12,430 nt of DNA from the NCBI GenBank assembly GCA_946481475.1, contig CAMLOB010000052.1, positions 1-12,430 on the forward strand, written 5' to 3'. Of this stretch, positions 6,856 through 12,377 are shown piece after piece; the stretch's first letter is position 1; each line of letters opens with the position of its first letter. The position numbers and the translations under genes are program-made. Below the pieces are notes generated by a model. That model was not told the origin of the DNA, made no database searches, and saw only the letters and a list, made by a program, of their open reading frames with translations. This DNA is from an uncultured Chlorobiota bacterium (GTDB taxonomy: Bacteria > Bacteroidota > Kapaibacteriia > OLB7).

Positions 6856-7278
6856 ATGTTCGGACGCATTACACGACGGAAGAAGACAATCGGAGGTCGT
6901 CCTTCACGACCGGAGAGCGGGGGGGCTCCATACAACCACACGCTCGGTTCGATCATCTGGATGGCTCTGCTCCGTCTGGCGGTCACCCTCTTCGTCGCCT
7001 GGTATCTGAAAGATCATTTCAACGTCTACTCCGAATGGTGGCTGGTCACCGGACTGGCGATCTACGGCATCGCGATCTATCCCGCACAGATTCAATACGA
7101 ATACTTCAAGCTGAACAATCGGCGACTGATCGAGGAGACGCTCTGTTCAAGCTGTCGCTACTACCGTCCGGAAAATCTTAACTGTACGCTGTTGGATGAA
7201 CACGTCAGCGAAAACTATCTTCCCTGCGAAGGTGAGGAGTGGGAACCGAAGGCGTTCGATGTGGACGTCGAAGGGTAA
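6856..7278 (+). CDS. Small membrane protein with two helices and a four-cysteine tail
   Basis: Hypothetical protein of 140 residues. A basic N-terminus (about 25 residues, GRITRRKK) is cytoplasmic by the positive-inside rule. Two hydrophobic segments lie at about 30-50 (IIWMALLRLAVTLFVAWYL) and 61-77 (WWLVTGLAIYGIAIYPA). The C-terminal ~50 residues are soluble and acidic, with cysteines at 97, 100, 110 and 124 in the pattern CSSCRYY...C...LPC followed by WEPK. CxxC-x9-C-x13-C suggests a small metal-binding knuckle (zinc or iron-sulfur) on the cytoplasmic side. It stands alone: about 250 bp after the glycosyltransferase and 66 bp before the dehydrogenase on the same strand. The coding pattern is convincing, but I do not recognise a named family. 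Confidence 0.75.
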   Translation: MFGRITRRKKTIGGRPSRPESGGAPYNHTLGSIIWMALLRLAVTLFVAWYLKDHFNVYSEWWLVTGLAIYGIAIYPAQIQYEYFKLNNRRLIEETLCSSCRYYRPENLNCTLLDEHVSENYLPCEGEEWEPKAFDVDVEG

Positions 7279-7344
7279 TTCCGGAACCGGATTCTTCCAC
7301 CCGTTTCACCACACGTTCTTCACACGTTTTCCGATCCCGTATCC

Positions 7345-8115
7345 ATGTCGATTCTATCCGATCTTTTCGATATTTCCGGCAAGAACGCTCTTGTGACCGG
7401 CGCCTCACGCGGTCTGGGAGCGGCGGCCGCCGATGGACTGGCACAGGCCGGAGCGAACGTGGCCCTGATCGGCCGGGACAGCCGGACGCTCGCCGAGCGG
7501 GGCCGGGAACTCCGGGCACACGGAGTCGAAACCCTTCCGGTCCGCTGTGATGTCTCGAAACCGAAGCAAATCGCCAATGCGATCTCCAGAACACAGAAGG
7601 AATTCGGGTCGATCGACATCCTGATAAACAACGCGGGCATCATCAAGCGATGGCCCGCCGCCGACTATCCCCTTGAAGACTGGCAGAATGTGATCGACAT
7701 CAATCTGACCGGCGTCTTCCTTATGGCCCAGGGAGTGGGTCGGGTGATGATTGAAAACGGCGGCGGAAAGATCATTAACATCGCCTCCCTCCTCTCCTAC
7801 TCGGGTGGCCGCTTCGTCCCGGCGTACACTGCAAGCAAACACGGCGTTGCCGGCCTCACCAAGGCGCTGGCCAACGAGTGGGCCGAACATAACGTCAACG
7901 TCAACGCAATCGCCCCCGGCTACTTCGAGACCGAGGCAACCGAGGCTCTGCGCAAGGACCGCAAGCGGTTTCGCGAACTGAGCAAACGCATCCCCGCCGG
8001 ACGCTGGGGTTTGCCGGACGATCTGAAGGGAACGATTCTGTATCTTGCATCTAAGGCCGGCAACTACGTCCACGGCCAGACCATCGTCGTCGATGGAGGA
8101 TGGATGGCGGGGTGA
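7345..8115 (+). CDS. kduD: Short-chain dehydrogenase, KduD-like (2-dehydro-3-deoxy-D-gluconate 5-dehydrogenase)
   Basis: NAD(P)-dependent classical SDR of 256 residues, the normal length. Cofactor motif TGASRGLG is at 18-25, NNAG at 95-98, and the catalytic tetrad is Asn120, Ser148, Tyr161 and Lys165 (YTASK). Several stretches match E. coli KduD as I recall it: GKIINIAS (141-148), ANEWAEHN (176-183), VNAIAPGY (186-193), RIPAGRWGLPDDL (215-227) and the C-terminal VDGGW. KduD interconverts 2,5-diketo-3-deoxygluconate and 2-keto-3-deoxygluconate in pectin/uronate breakdown. No other pectin or uronate gene (kduI, kdgK) is in view, so a related activity such as gluconate 5-dehydrogenase cannot be excluded. 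ATG start with no clear Shine-Dalgarno; the gap to the upstream gene is 66 bp. Confidence 0.85.
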   Translation: MSILSDLFDISGKNALVTGASRGLGAAAADGLAQAGANVALIGRDSRTLAERGRELRAHGVETLPVRCDVSKPKQIANAISRTQKEFGSIDILINNAGIIKRWPAADYPLEDWQNVIDINLTGVFLMAQGVGRVMIENGGGKIINIASLLSYSGGRFVPAYTASKHGVAGLTKALANEWAEHNVNVNAIAPGYFETEATEALRKDRKRFRELSKRIPAGRWGLPDDLKGTILYLASKAGNYVHGQTIVVDGGWMAG

Positions 8116-8146
8116 GTTCGTAGAGTGTATAGAGAGAAGAGTTTAT

Positions 8147-8221
8147 AGAGTCGGGGAGTTGAGAGTCGGGGAGTTGAGAGTCGGGGAGTTGAGAGTCGGG
8201 GAGTTGAGAGTCTGGGAGTGG
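8147..8221. repeat. 15-bp tandem repeat, 5 copies
   Basis: Five head-to-tail copies of agagtcggggagttg: 8147-8161, 8162-8176, 8177-8191 and 8192-8206 are identical and 8207-8221 is degenerate (agagtctgggagtgg). Because 15 is a multiple of three, every frame stays open, giving false frames with repeated VGELR or STPRL. The unit can be split as agttgag + agtcggg + g, so it is related to the 7-bp words around it. Confidence 0.95.
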
Positions 8222-8327
8222 TGGTAGCTGTCGGCTTTGTGCCGATGTCGGGATTTTCGGAGGATGGTGAGGAAGTTGAATGGCTGGTGGTTGAATAGTT
8301 GAGAGTTAAGAGTCGAAAAACTACCAT

Positions 8328-8411
8328 GCGGATAGCCCACTGCTGATAGCTCATAGCTCACCTCTGATAGCTCATAGCCCACTGCTGATAGCTCATAGCT
8401 GATAGCTCACC
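8328..8411. repeat. Heptanucleotide repeat array, 12 units
   Basis: Twelve 7-bp units in register (gcccact, gctgata, gctcata, gctcacc and variants). A 27-bp segment at 8332-8358 recurs identically at 8374-8400, an offset of exactly six units. Same family as 5394-5456 and 11146-11299. It lies 41 bp upstream of bshB1. Confidence 0.9.
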
Positions 8412-8424
8412 CCCCTCCCCTCTT

Positions 8425-8452
8425 TTTTGAATTTTGAATTTTTCCTTTTGCA
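8425..8452. repeat. T-rich heptamer run abutting the bshB1 start codon
   Basis: Four 7-bp units, ttttgaa, ttttgaa, tttttcc, ttttgca, the last ending at the base before the TTG start of bshB1. It is a different word from the gctcata family but has the same period. It replaces any recognisable Shine-Dalgarno. Confidence 0.6.
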
Positions 8453-9196
8453 TTGAACACTGATATTCTTGCCGTCGCCGCTCATCCGGACGACATTGAG
8501 TTGCATGTTTCAGGCACGTTGCTGCGAACCGCCGATCTCGGCGGGTCGTTTGCAATCTGCGATCTGACACGCGGAGAGCGGGGATCCCGCGGCTCGGCCG
8601 CACTTCGCGCCGAGGAGACGAAACGGGCCAACGAGGTGCTGGGAATTGATGAAACGCATCGGTGGAACCTGGCGATTCCGGACGGAGACATCCGCATCAC
8701 ACCGGAGAACACTCTTCGGGTGGTCAGGGCAATCCGCCGTTTCCGTCCCCGCATTCTTCTGCTTCCCTCCGAAAGCGACCGGCATCCGGACCACGAGAAC
8801 GCCTATCGGCTGGTTCGCGAAGCCTGGTTCAACAGCGGACTGACCGCTGTGGAGACGGAGTATGAGGGGGAAGCGCAGGAACCCCACCGTCCGGAGCTTT
8901 TGCTGACCTTTGCTCACGCCTGGGAATTCGAGCCGGATCTGATTGTCGATATCGGCGATCAGTTCGACCGGAAGCTGGAGGCGATTGCCGCCTACAGCTC
9001 GCAGTTCACGATTCCCGGCAGCAACCGGTCGGAGAGCCGCGAGGAGCCGGAGACGTTTATTTCAGGAGAGGACTTCATGGAATATCTGATCGCCCGGATG
9101 CGACGCTGGGGCTTCATGATCGGTCGCCGTTACGGCGAGGGATTCCGGAAACTCGGCGGTCCGATCCGGGTGGACGACGTGCGCACCCTCCTCTGA
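8453..9196 (+). CDS. bshB1: Bacillithiol biosynthesis deacetylase BshB1
   Basis: Zinc-dependent LmbE/PIG-L-family deacetylase that removes the acetyl group from N-acetylglucosaminyl-malate, the second step of bacillithiol synthesis in the cytoplasm. The metal motif AHPDDIEL is at 10-17 (His11 and Asp14 as zinc ligands, Asp13 as probable base) and the third ligand region DRHPDH at 109-114. DLTRGERGSRGSAALR (37-52), SGT after the HPDD motif, FNSGL, AYSSQF and YGEGFRKL match the Bacteroidetes-type BshB1 pattern rather than generic LmbE. The 247-residue length is normal. The start is TTG: an in-frame stop lies at 8435-8437 and no ATG or GTG lies between. BshA and BshC genes are not in the window. 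Confidence 0.92.
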   Translation: MNTDILAVAAHPDDIELHVSGTLLRTADLGGSFAICDLTRGERGSRGSAALRAEETKRANEVLGIDETHRWNLAIPDGDIRITPENTLRVVRAIRRFRPRILLLPSESDRHPDHENAYRLVREAWFNSGLTAVETEYEGEAQEPHRPELLLTFAHAWEFEPDLIVDIGDQFDRKLEAIAAYSSQFTIPGSNRSESREEPETFISGEDFMEYLIARMRRWGFMIGRRYGEGFRKLGGPIRVDDVRTLL

Positions 9197-9220
9197 TGGG
9201 GCCGGAATTCCGTTTCGTTC

Positions 9221-9252
9221 TTGCACGACATTCGGGAAACTCCGTATTCTTG
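9221..9252 (+). promoter_or_regulatory. Possible promoter upstream of the GIDE-like gene
   Basis: TTG at 9221-9223 (within gttcTTG) and TATTCTTG at 9245-9252, 21 nt apart, approximate the Bacteroidetes -33 TTTG / -7 TAnnTTTG layout; as a sigma70 reading it is TTGCAC-18-TATTCT, a weak match. This would give a leader of roughly 30 nt before the ATG at 9291. Pattern match only. Confidence 0.3.
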
Positions 9253-9290
9253 CAAGTCTTCTTGTTCCAGCCACAATCCGTCAACAGATC

Positions 9291-10100
9291 ATGGTTATCG
9301 GAATTATCATCGGTCTCGTTCTTGCCGGCATCGGAATCCTTCTTCTCTTCCTGAAAGGGAAATCACAGGACAAGCTTCTTGAAGTAAAGTCGACGCAAAC
9401 GTCAAGCGCGATCGATCTCAGCGAATTGCATCAGGCCGTGGCCTCCGAAATCGGTCCCGGTGCCTTTGCACGTCCGGCAGAGATAAAGGGAATGTGCGAG
9501 TCCGACAATCCGTTGACCGGAGAATTGTCGGATCAGCCCTGCCTCTGGTACTCCATGCAAGTTGAAGAGCTGTATCAGGAAACCTACACGGAGACCGACA
9601 GCGAGGGGAGAACCGTGACGCGGACCAGAAACGGATCGAACGTCGTGGCAAGCAACACCCGGTCGATCCCCTTCGCCGTGCGGGACGAGACCGGCACAGT
9701 ACTGATCTATCCGGACGGAGCGCAGATTGAAGGACGGAAAGTGGTAGACAGACACGAACCGGCCGGGGGAGAGCTCGGAACGATTTCGTTCGGGAAGTTC
9801 TCCATGGCGATCAATCCCGGAAACGGAAGACGGATCACCGGCTATCACTACGTCGAGCACATTCTTCCCGTCGGAGAACGCCTCTACGTGCTTGGCGAGG
9901 CAAGTGATCGCGACGACGGTAAACTTGCCTTCAGAGCCTCTCTTGAGAAAGGAAAGCCCTTCATCGTGTCGGTCCGTTCCGAAGAAGAGATTGCAAAGGG
10001 ACTGGAAACGTCGGCGAAGATAATGGAGTGGATCGGCTATGCGTTGATTGCCGTCGGCGCCGCTCTGGTCTTTGCCGCAATCGCCGGCGCCTTCGGCTAA
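9291..10100 (+). CDS. MULAN/GIDE-domain membrane protein (no RING domain)
   Basis: A 269-residue protein with an N-terminal transmembrane helix (about 3-22) and a second one at the C-terminus (about 247-268), enclosing a soluble domain of ~220 residues. The domain follows the GIDE/BAM pattern known from mitochondrial MUL1/MULAN and bacterial relatives: a cysteine pair around the PL element (MCESDNPL, then PCLWYSMQVEE), a central strand GTVLIYPDGAQIEG, and the closing signature YVEHILPVGERLYVLGEA at 187-204. MUL1 carries a C-terminal RING finger; none is present here, so no ubiquitin-ligase activity is implied. The role of the bacterial proteins is not established. ATG start without a clear Shine-Dalgarno; its stop overlaps that of the convergent metallophosphoesterase gene. 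Confidence 0.8.
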   Translation: MVIGIIIGLVLAGIGILLLFLKGKSQDKLLEVKSTQTSSAIDLSELHQAVASEIGPGAFARPAEIKGMCESDNPLTGELSDQPCLWYSMQVEELYQETYTETDSEGRTVTRTRNGSNVVASNTRSIPFAVRDETGTVLIYPDGAQIEGRKVVDRHEPAGGELGTISFGKFSMAINPGNGRRITGYHYVEHILPVGERLYVLGEASDRDDGKLAFRASLEKGKPFIVSVRSEEEIAKGLETSAKIMEWIGYALIAVGAALVFAAIAGAFG

Positions 10101-10951
10101 TCTCCGTTCGGGTCGAGAACCGGTCCGTTGTACGCCGCCCGCGCTCCCCGACTCTTGACGCTCGTAAACTCCTGCGAAGGATAACGCAGAGCCGTCAGAG
10201 CTCCCCCGAAGACGCAACCGGTATCAATGCCCACAGCAAAGGGGTTGACGTAGGGGCGAAGATAGACCTGATGTCCGAAGAAGACTTTTTCCGGTCCTTT
10301 AAAGGTCTTCGCCCAATCGACCCGGACCGGAAATCCCTGCGGTGTCTGCTCGCCGGTGGTCGGCCCGTAGATGGCGTAGTATCGCACACGGCGCAGATCC
10401 TCCTCTTCTTTCATGCCCGGTCGCCATGCGGCGTGGACAACGACTCCTCTTCCCTGATCGAACCGGATCGCATAGGGAACGTTCTCGAAAAACTCCAGAA
10501 AATTTTTCCGCCACCGGTCCCGTTCTTCTCCCGGCATCCGGTTAAACTCGTCGATTGTCCGGTCCAGACCATGCGCAATCTTCACGCCATGTCCCTGCAG
10601 CCAGCGCATGAACCGATAGTCGTGATTCCCCAGAACCGTCCGCGCATATCCTTTGGTGCAAAGATCGTAGACCAGCCGAAGCGCATGCATAATGCCGTCT
10701 CCACGATCAACGATATCGCCGACAAACAGGATACGGGGAGAATCGGAGGAAGGGGCCGGAGGAAGATCCTTCGCCAGCAAATCCTCGTGACCGAGCAGTT
10801 CAAGCAACTCGGTCAACTCATCGAAGCATCCGTGAACGTCGCCGATGATATCGCACGCGGCAAGGGCGGGCAGATCCTGGATCGCCCCCCTCAACGTTAT
10901 CGGCGAATTCACATGCAGCACTGAATTCGATCTGTCTGACTTCTTTGGCAT
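10097..10951 (-). CDS. PPP-family metallophosphoesterase (PrpE / Pnkp-phosphatase-like)
   Basis: Binuclear-metal phosphoesterase with the full motif set: GDVHG (37-41), GDIVDRG (78-84), GNHD (108-111), VVHAAW with His173, GH (226-227) and the late GIDTGCVFGGALTAL (241-255) of the PPP branch. The stretch after GNHD (RFMRWLQGHGVKIAHGLDRT) resembles the phosphatase module of bacterial Pnkp, where this segment is characteristic; PrpE/ApaH-like diadenosine tetraphosphatases are the other close group. Length is 284 residues with ~30 residues before the catalytic domain and no signal peptide, so it is cytoplasmic. It stands alone, without the kinase or ligase domains of Pnkp. The ATG at 10951 is preceded at 10956-10963 (reverse strand) by TATTATTG. 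Natural substrate unknown. Confidence 0.86.
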   Translation of the reverse strand: MPKKSDRSNSVLHVNSPITLRGAIQDLPALAACDIIGDVHGCFDELTELLELLGHEDLLAKDLPPAPSSDSPRILFVGDIVDRGDGIMHALRLVYDLCTKGYARTVLGNHDYRFMRWLQGHGVKIAHGLDRTIDEFNRMPGEERDRWRKNFLEFFENVPYAIRFDQGRGVVVHAAWRPGMKEEEDLRRVRYYAIYGPTTGEQTPQGFPVRVDWAKTFKGPEKVFFGHQVYLRPYVNPFAVGIDTGCVFGGALTALRYPSQEFTSVKSRGARAAYNGPVLDPNGD

Positions 10952-11020
10952 GAATCAATAATAGGGAGTCGCCGCCAATGAGAAGGTGAAAAGACGTTTG
11001 TTGCCCGGGGTGGGGTTGCA

Positions 11021-11097
11021 GTTTTGAGCAGTCAGCTTTCAGCCGTGAGCTTTCAGGTTTGTGGTTTCTGTTGTGGGCAATCAGCTTTCAGCAGTCA
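11021..11097. repeat. Heptanucleotide repeat array, divergent subtype, 11 units
   Basis: Units in 7-bp register: gcagtca, gctttca, gccgtga, gctttca, ggtttgt, ggtttct, gttgtgg, gcaatca, gctttca, gcagtca. The middle units have diverged but keep the period. The sequence differs from the gctcata family, though it shares the gct start. Confidence 0.7.
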
Positions 11098-11145
11098 ACC
11101 TGGTGGTGGAGACTGAATATTTAGTTAGAACCATCAACCCAGCAC

Positions 11146-11299
11146 ACTGACTGCTCACAGCTCATCGCCGACCACTCATAGCTCATAGCTGACCCCTCAT
11201 TGCTCATCGCCGACTGCTCATTGCTCACCACTGACTGCTCATTGCTCATCGCCGACCACTCATAGCTCATAGCTGACCCCTCATTGCTGACTGCTGACC
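11146..11299. repeat. Heptanucleotide repeat array, 22 units
   Basis: Twenty-two consecutive 7-bp units in unbroken register, for example gctcatc, gccgacc, actcata, gctcata, gctgacc, cctcatt. A 44-bp block at 11161-11204 is repeated exactly at 11245-11288, an offset of 84 bp or 12 units. Largest of the arrays in the window. Confidence 0.92.
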
Positions 11300-11311
11300 G
11301 CCCCCCTCCGA

Positions 11312-11356
11312 ACAGAGAAAGCCCCGCCGGCATTTCACCGACGAGGCTTTCTCTGT
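11312..11356 (-). terminator. Strong hairpin terminator after the LTxxQ gene
   Basis: acagagaaagcc (11312-11323) and ggctttctctgt (11345-11356) form a perfect 12-bp stem, extended inside by cgccgg (11325-11330) against ccgacg (11338-11343) with one mismatch that is a G-U wobble in minus-strand RNA. It starts 20 bp past the stop of the LTxxQ gene. In the minus-strand transcript the second arm is pyrimidine-rich (ctttctctgttc) but there is no long T-run. It may also work in the other direction. Confidence 0.78.
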
Positions 11357-11375
11357 GTAGTTCCAACATTACCCG

Positions 11376-12245
11376 TTACTCAATGTCCGCCGGGGCATTC
11401 CCCCTCGTCCCGTTCTTTCTCTTCGTCCCCTTTCTTTCTCCTTTCTTCGCTTTATGACTATCACGGCACTCCTTCATCTCATCCTTGTGCTCTTCGAGCA
11501 GAGCCTTCTGCTCATCGGTCAGGATTGTGCCGATCTCCTCTTTCATTGCTTTGGCCTCCTCCTTCAGTCCTCCCCGCAATTCCTTTATCTGCCCGCGAGT
11601 CCGCTCCGCCCCCTCCTTGTCGCCGGCCTTCATCTGCTCCCGCATTTTCTGACGCAGTGCCTTCAGTTGTGCCGTCGTCTCGCCGTTCTCCTCCTTGAAC
11701 TCCTCGCGGATCGTCTCGATTTTCTCCTTCTGCGCATCGGTCAGATTCAGATCTTCTCTCAGTTCGGCCCGTTTCTCCGCACACTCCTCTCTCCCTTCGC
11801 GCGCATCTTCACGTCGTTCCTTCACCTGCTCCCGCATTTCGGCTGCCTTCCGTCGCTGTTCATCGGTCAGAATCAGGCTGATCTGCTCCTGCAACTCGGC
11901 CCCCCTCCCCTTCAATACTTCCACCTTCGCTTTGATCTCCTCGTTCGTCCGCTGCGCTCCCTCCTTGTCACCGGCCTTCATCTGCTCCCGCATTTTCTGA
12001 CGCAGTGCCTTCATCTCCTCGAACAGCGAGGCGTTCTCTTCCTTGAACTCCTTGCGCAGTTCCGCAATCTGTTCCTTCTGCGCATCGGTCAATTCCAGTT
12101 GATTCAATCCCCGCTCCACTCCGTCAACCCGTTTCTCACGTTTATCCGCTCCTCGCCCCCCTCGCTGGGCAAATGTTGTTCCAACAGACAACAGCAGAAT
12201 CGCCAGTGCGACCGTCACTGTTTTCATTCCATTTCCTGTCTTCAT
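11376..12245 (-). CDS. Secreted Spy/CpxP-like protein with duplicated LTxxQ domain
   Basis: Periplasmic all-helical protein of 289 residues. Signal peptide: basic start, hydrophobic TVALAILLLSVGTTFA, probable cut after Ala26 before QRGG. Four LTxxQ motifs occur as two pairs: LTDAQ at 52 and 168, LTDEQ at 126 and 242, both pairs offset by exactly 116 residues, so two Spy/CpxP-type units lie in tandem. Family members are periplasmic chaperones or stress sensors. Helices are rich in Lys, Glu and Arg (KALRQKMREQMKAGDKEGA occurs in both units), with one cysteine near each unit's end (155 and 260) and a very basic tail. The start at 12245 is supported by AAGGAG five bases upstream; Met7 is an alternative that keeps the signal peptide. 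A hairpin terminator follows, so it is probably monocistronic. No two-component genes are adjacent. Confidence 0.88.
   Translation of the reverse strand: MKTGNGMKTVTVALAILLLSVGTTFAQRGGRGADKREKRVDGVERGLNQLELTDAQKEQIAELRKEFKEENASLFEEMKALRQKMREQMKAGDKEGAQRTNEEIKAKVEVLKGRGAELQEQISLILTDEQRRKAAEMREQVKERREDAREGREECAEKRAELREDLNLTDAQKEKIETIREEFKEENGETTAQLKALRQKMREQMKAGDKEGAERTRGQIKELRGGLKEEAKAMKEEIGTILTDEQKALLEEHKDEMKECRDSHKAKKGERKGTKRKNGTRGNAPADIE
11611..12013. repeat. Near-identical 55-bp direct repeat inside the LTxxQ gene
   Basis: 11611-11665 and 11959-12013 match at 54 of 55 bases, 348 bp (116 codons) apart. They encode the KALRQKMREQMKAGDKEG segment of each unit. The surrounding parts of the two units are much more diverged. 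Confidence 0.9.
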
Positions 12246-12250
12246 AATAT

Positions 12251-12256
12251 CTCCTT
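12251..12256 (-). promoter_or_regulatory. Ribosome binding site of the LTxxQ gene
   Basis: Reverse strand reads AAGGAG, then five bases (atatt), then the ATG at 12245. This is the only near-consensus Shine-Dalgarno I find before a gene here, and it decides the start at 12245 rather than the second Met at 12227. Confidence 0.8.
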
Positions 12257-12301
12257 CGGTAAATAGAGGTAGTGTTTCAAACGTTGATGTGCCCCTTGCA
12301 T

Positions 12302-12377
12302 ACGTCGCTTTTGAATTCCGACCGCCGCTCCGACATAGCCTGCTTCGGACGGTTTAGTTCTCGATGTGTAGCGACGT
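12302..12377. repeat. Nested inverted repeat upstream of the LTxxQ gene
   Basis: acgtcgct (12302-12309) and agcgacgt (12370-12377) are perfect 8-bp complements enclosing 60 nt. Inside, tccga (12329-12333) pairs with tcgga (12345-12349), and ccg (12325-12327) with cgg (12350-12352) across a one-base bulge. It lies 57-132 bp before the ATG and so may be in the leader of the minus-strand transcript or overlap the promoter. Known riboswitch classes were not recognised. Confidence 0.45.

Larger units (their letters stand above)
8116..8452. other. Gene-free gap (337 bp) built largely of repeats
   Basis: Between kduD and bshB1. In order it holds a 15-bp tandem repeat (8147-8221), a small hairpin tcggc/gccga around tttgt (8231-8245) that could end the kduD transcript, short heptamers gttgaat, agttgag, agttaag, agtcgaa (8290-8317), a 12-unit heptamer array (8328-8411), a C-rich stretch (8411-8420) and a T-rich heptamer run (8425-8452) that touches the bshB1 start codon. 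Open frames here are products of the repeats. Confidence 0.85.
10952..11375. other. Gene-free gap (424 bp) with repeats and a terminator
   Basis: Lies between the start of the metallophosphoesterase gene and the end of the LTxxQ gene, both on the minus strand. 10952-11020 is unique sequence that must hold the phosphoesterase promoter. Heptamer arrays follow at 11021-11097 and 11146-11299, joined by AT-richer unique sequence, then a hairpin terminator at 11312-11356. The open frame across 11121-11369 with repeated SAMSYE-like words is produced by the repeats. Confidence 0.85.

Noticed and set aside
7405..8073. Minus-strand frame of 222 residues opposite the dehydrogenase
   Set aside because: Shadow of a gene with a full SDR catalytic tetrad.
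8045..8382. Frames with repeated VGELR, STPRL or NSPTL
   Set aside because: Products of the 15-bp tandem repeat and heptamer array, which keep all frames open.
9203..9212. Perfect 10-bp palindrome cggaattccg after bshB1
   Set aside because: Short palindromes of this size are expected by chance in 12 kb; no second copy or context.
9402..10217. Minus-strand frame of 271 residues opposite the GIDE-like gene
   Set aside because: Shadow of a supported gene; it also runs into the convergent phosphoesterase gene in a different frame.
10028..10924. Plus-strand frame of 298 residues across the phosphoesterase gene
   Set aside because: Antisense of a gene with complete metallophosphoesterase motifs; composition not protein-like.
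11146..11299. Possible CRISPR array
   Set aside because: Units are contiguous 7-mers with no unique spacers and no cas genes nearby.
11121..11369. Minus-strand frame with SAMSYE/SNEQ repeats
   Set aside because: Encoded by the 22-unit heptamer array and terminator; no signs of a gene.
11454..12266. Leucine-rich plus-strand frame of 270 residues
   Set aside because: Antisense of the Lys/Glu-rich LTxxQ gene; the leucines are complements of its Glu, Lys and Gln codons.
12287..12346. Tiny minus-strand frame of about 20 codons before the LTxxQ gene
   Set aside because: Too short, no ribosome binding site, and it lies within the inverted repeat; a leader peptide cannot be supported.
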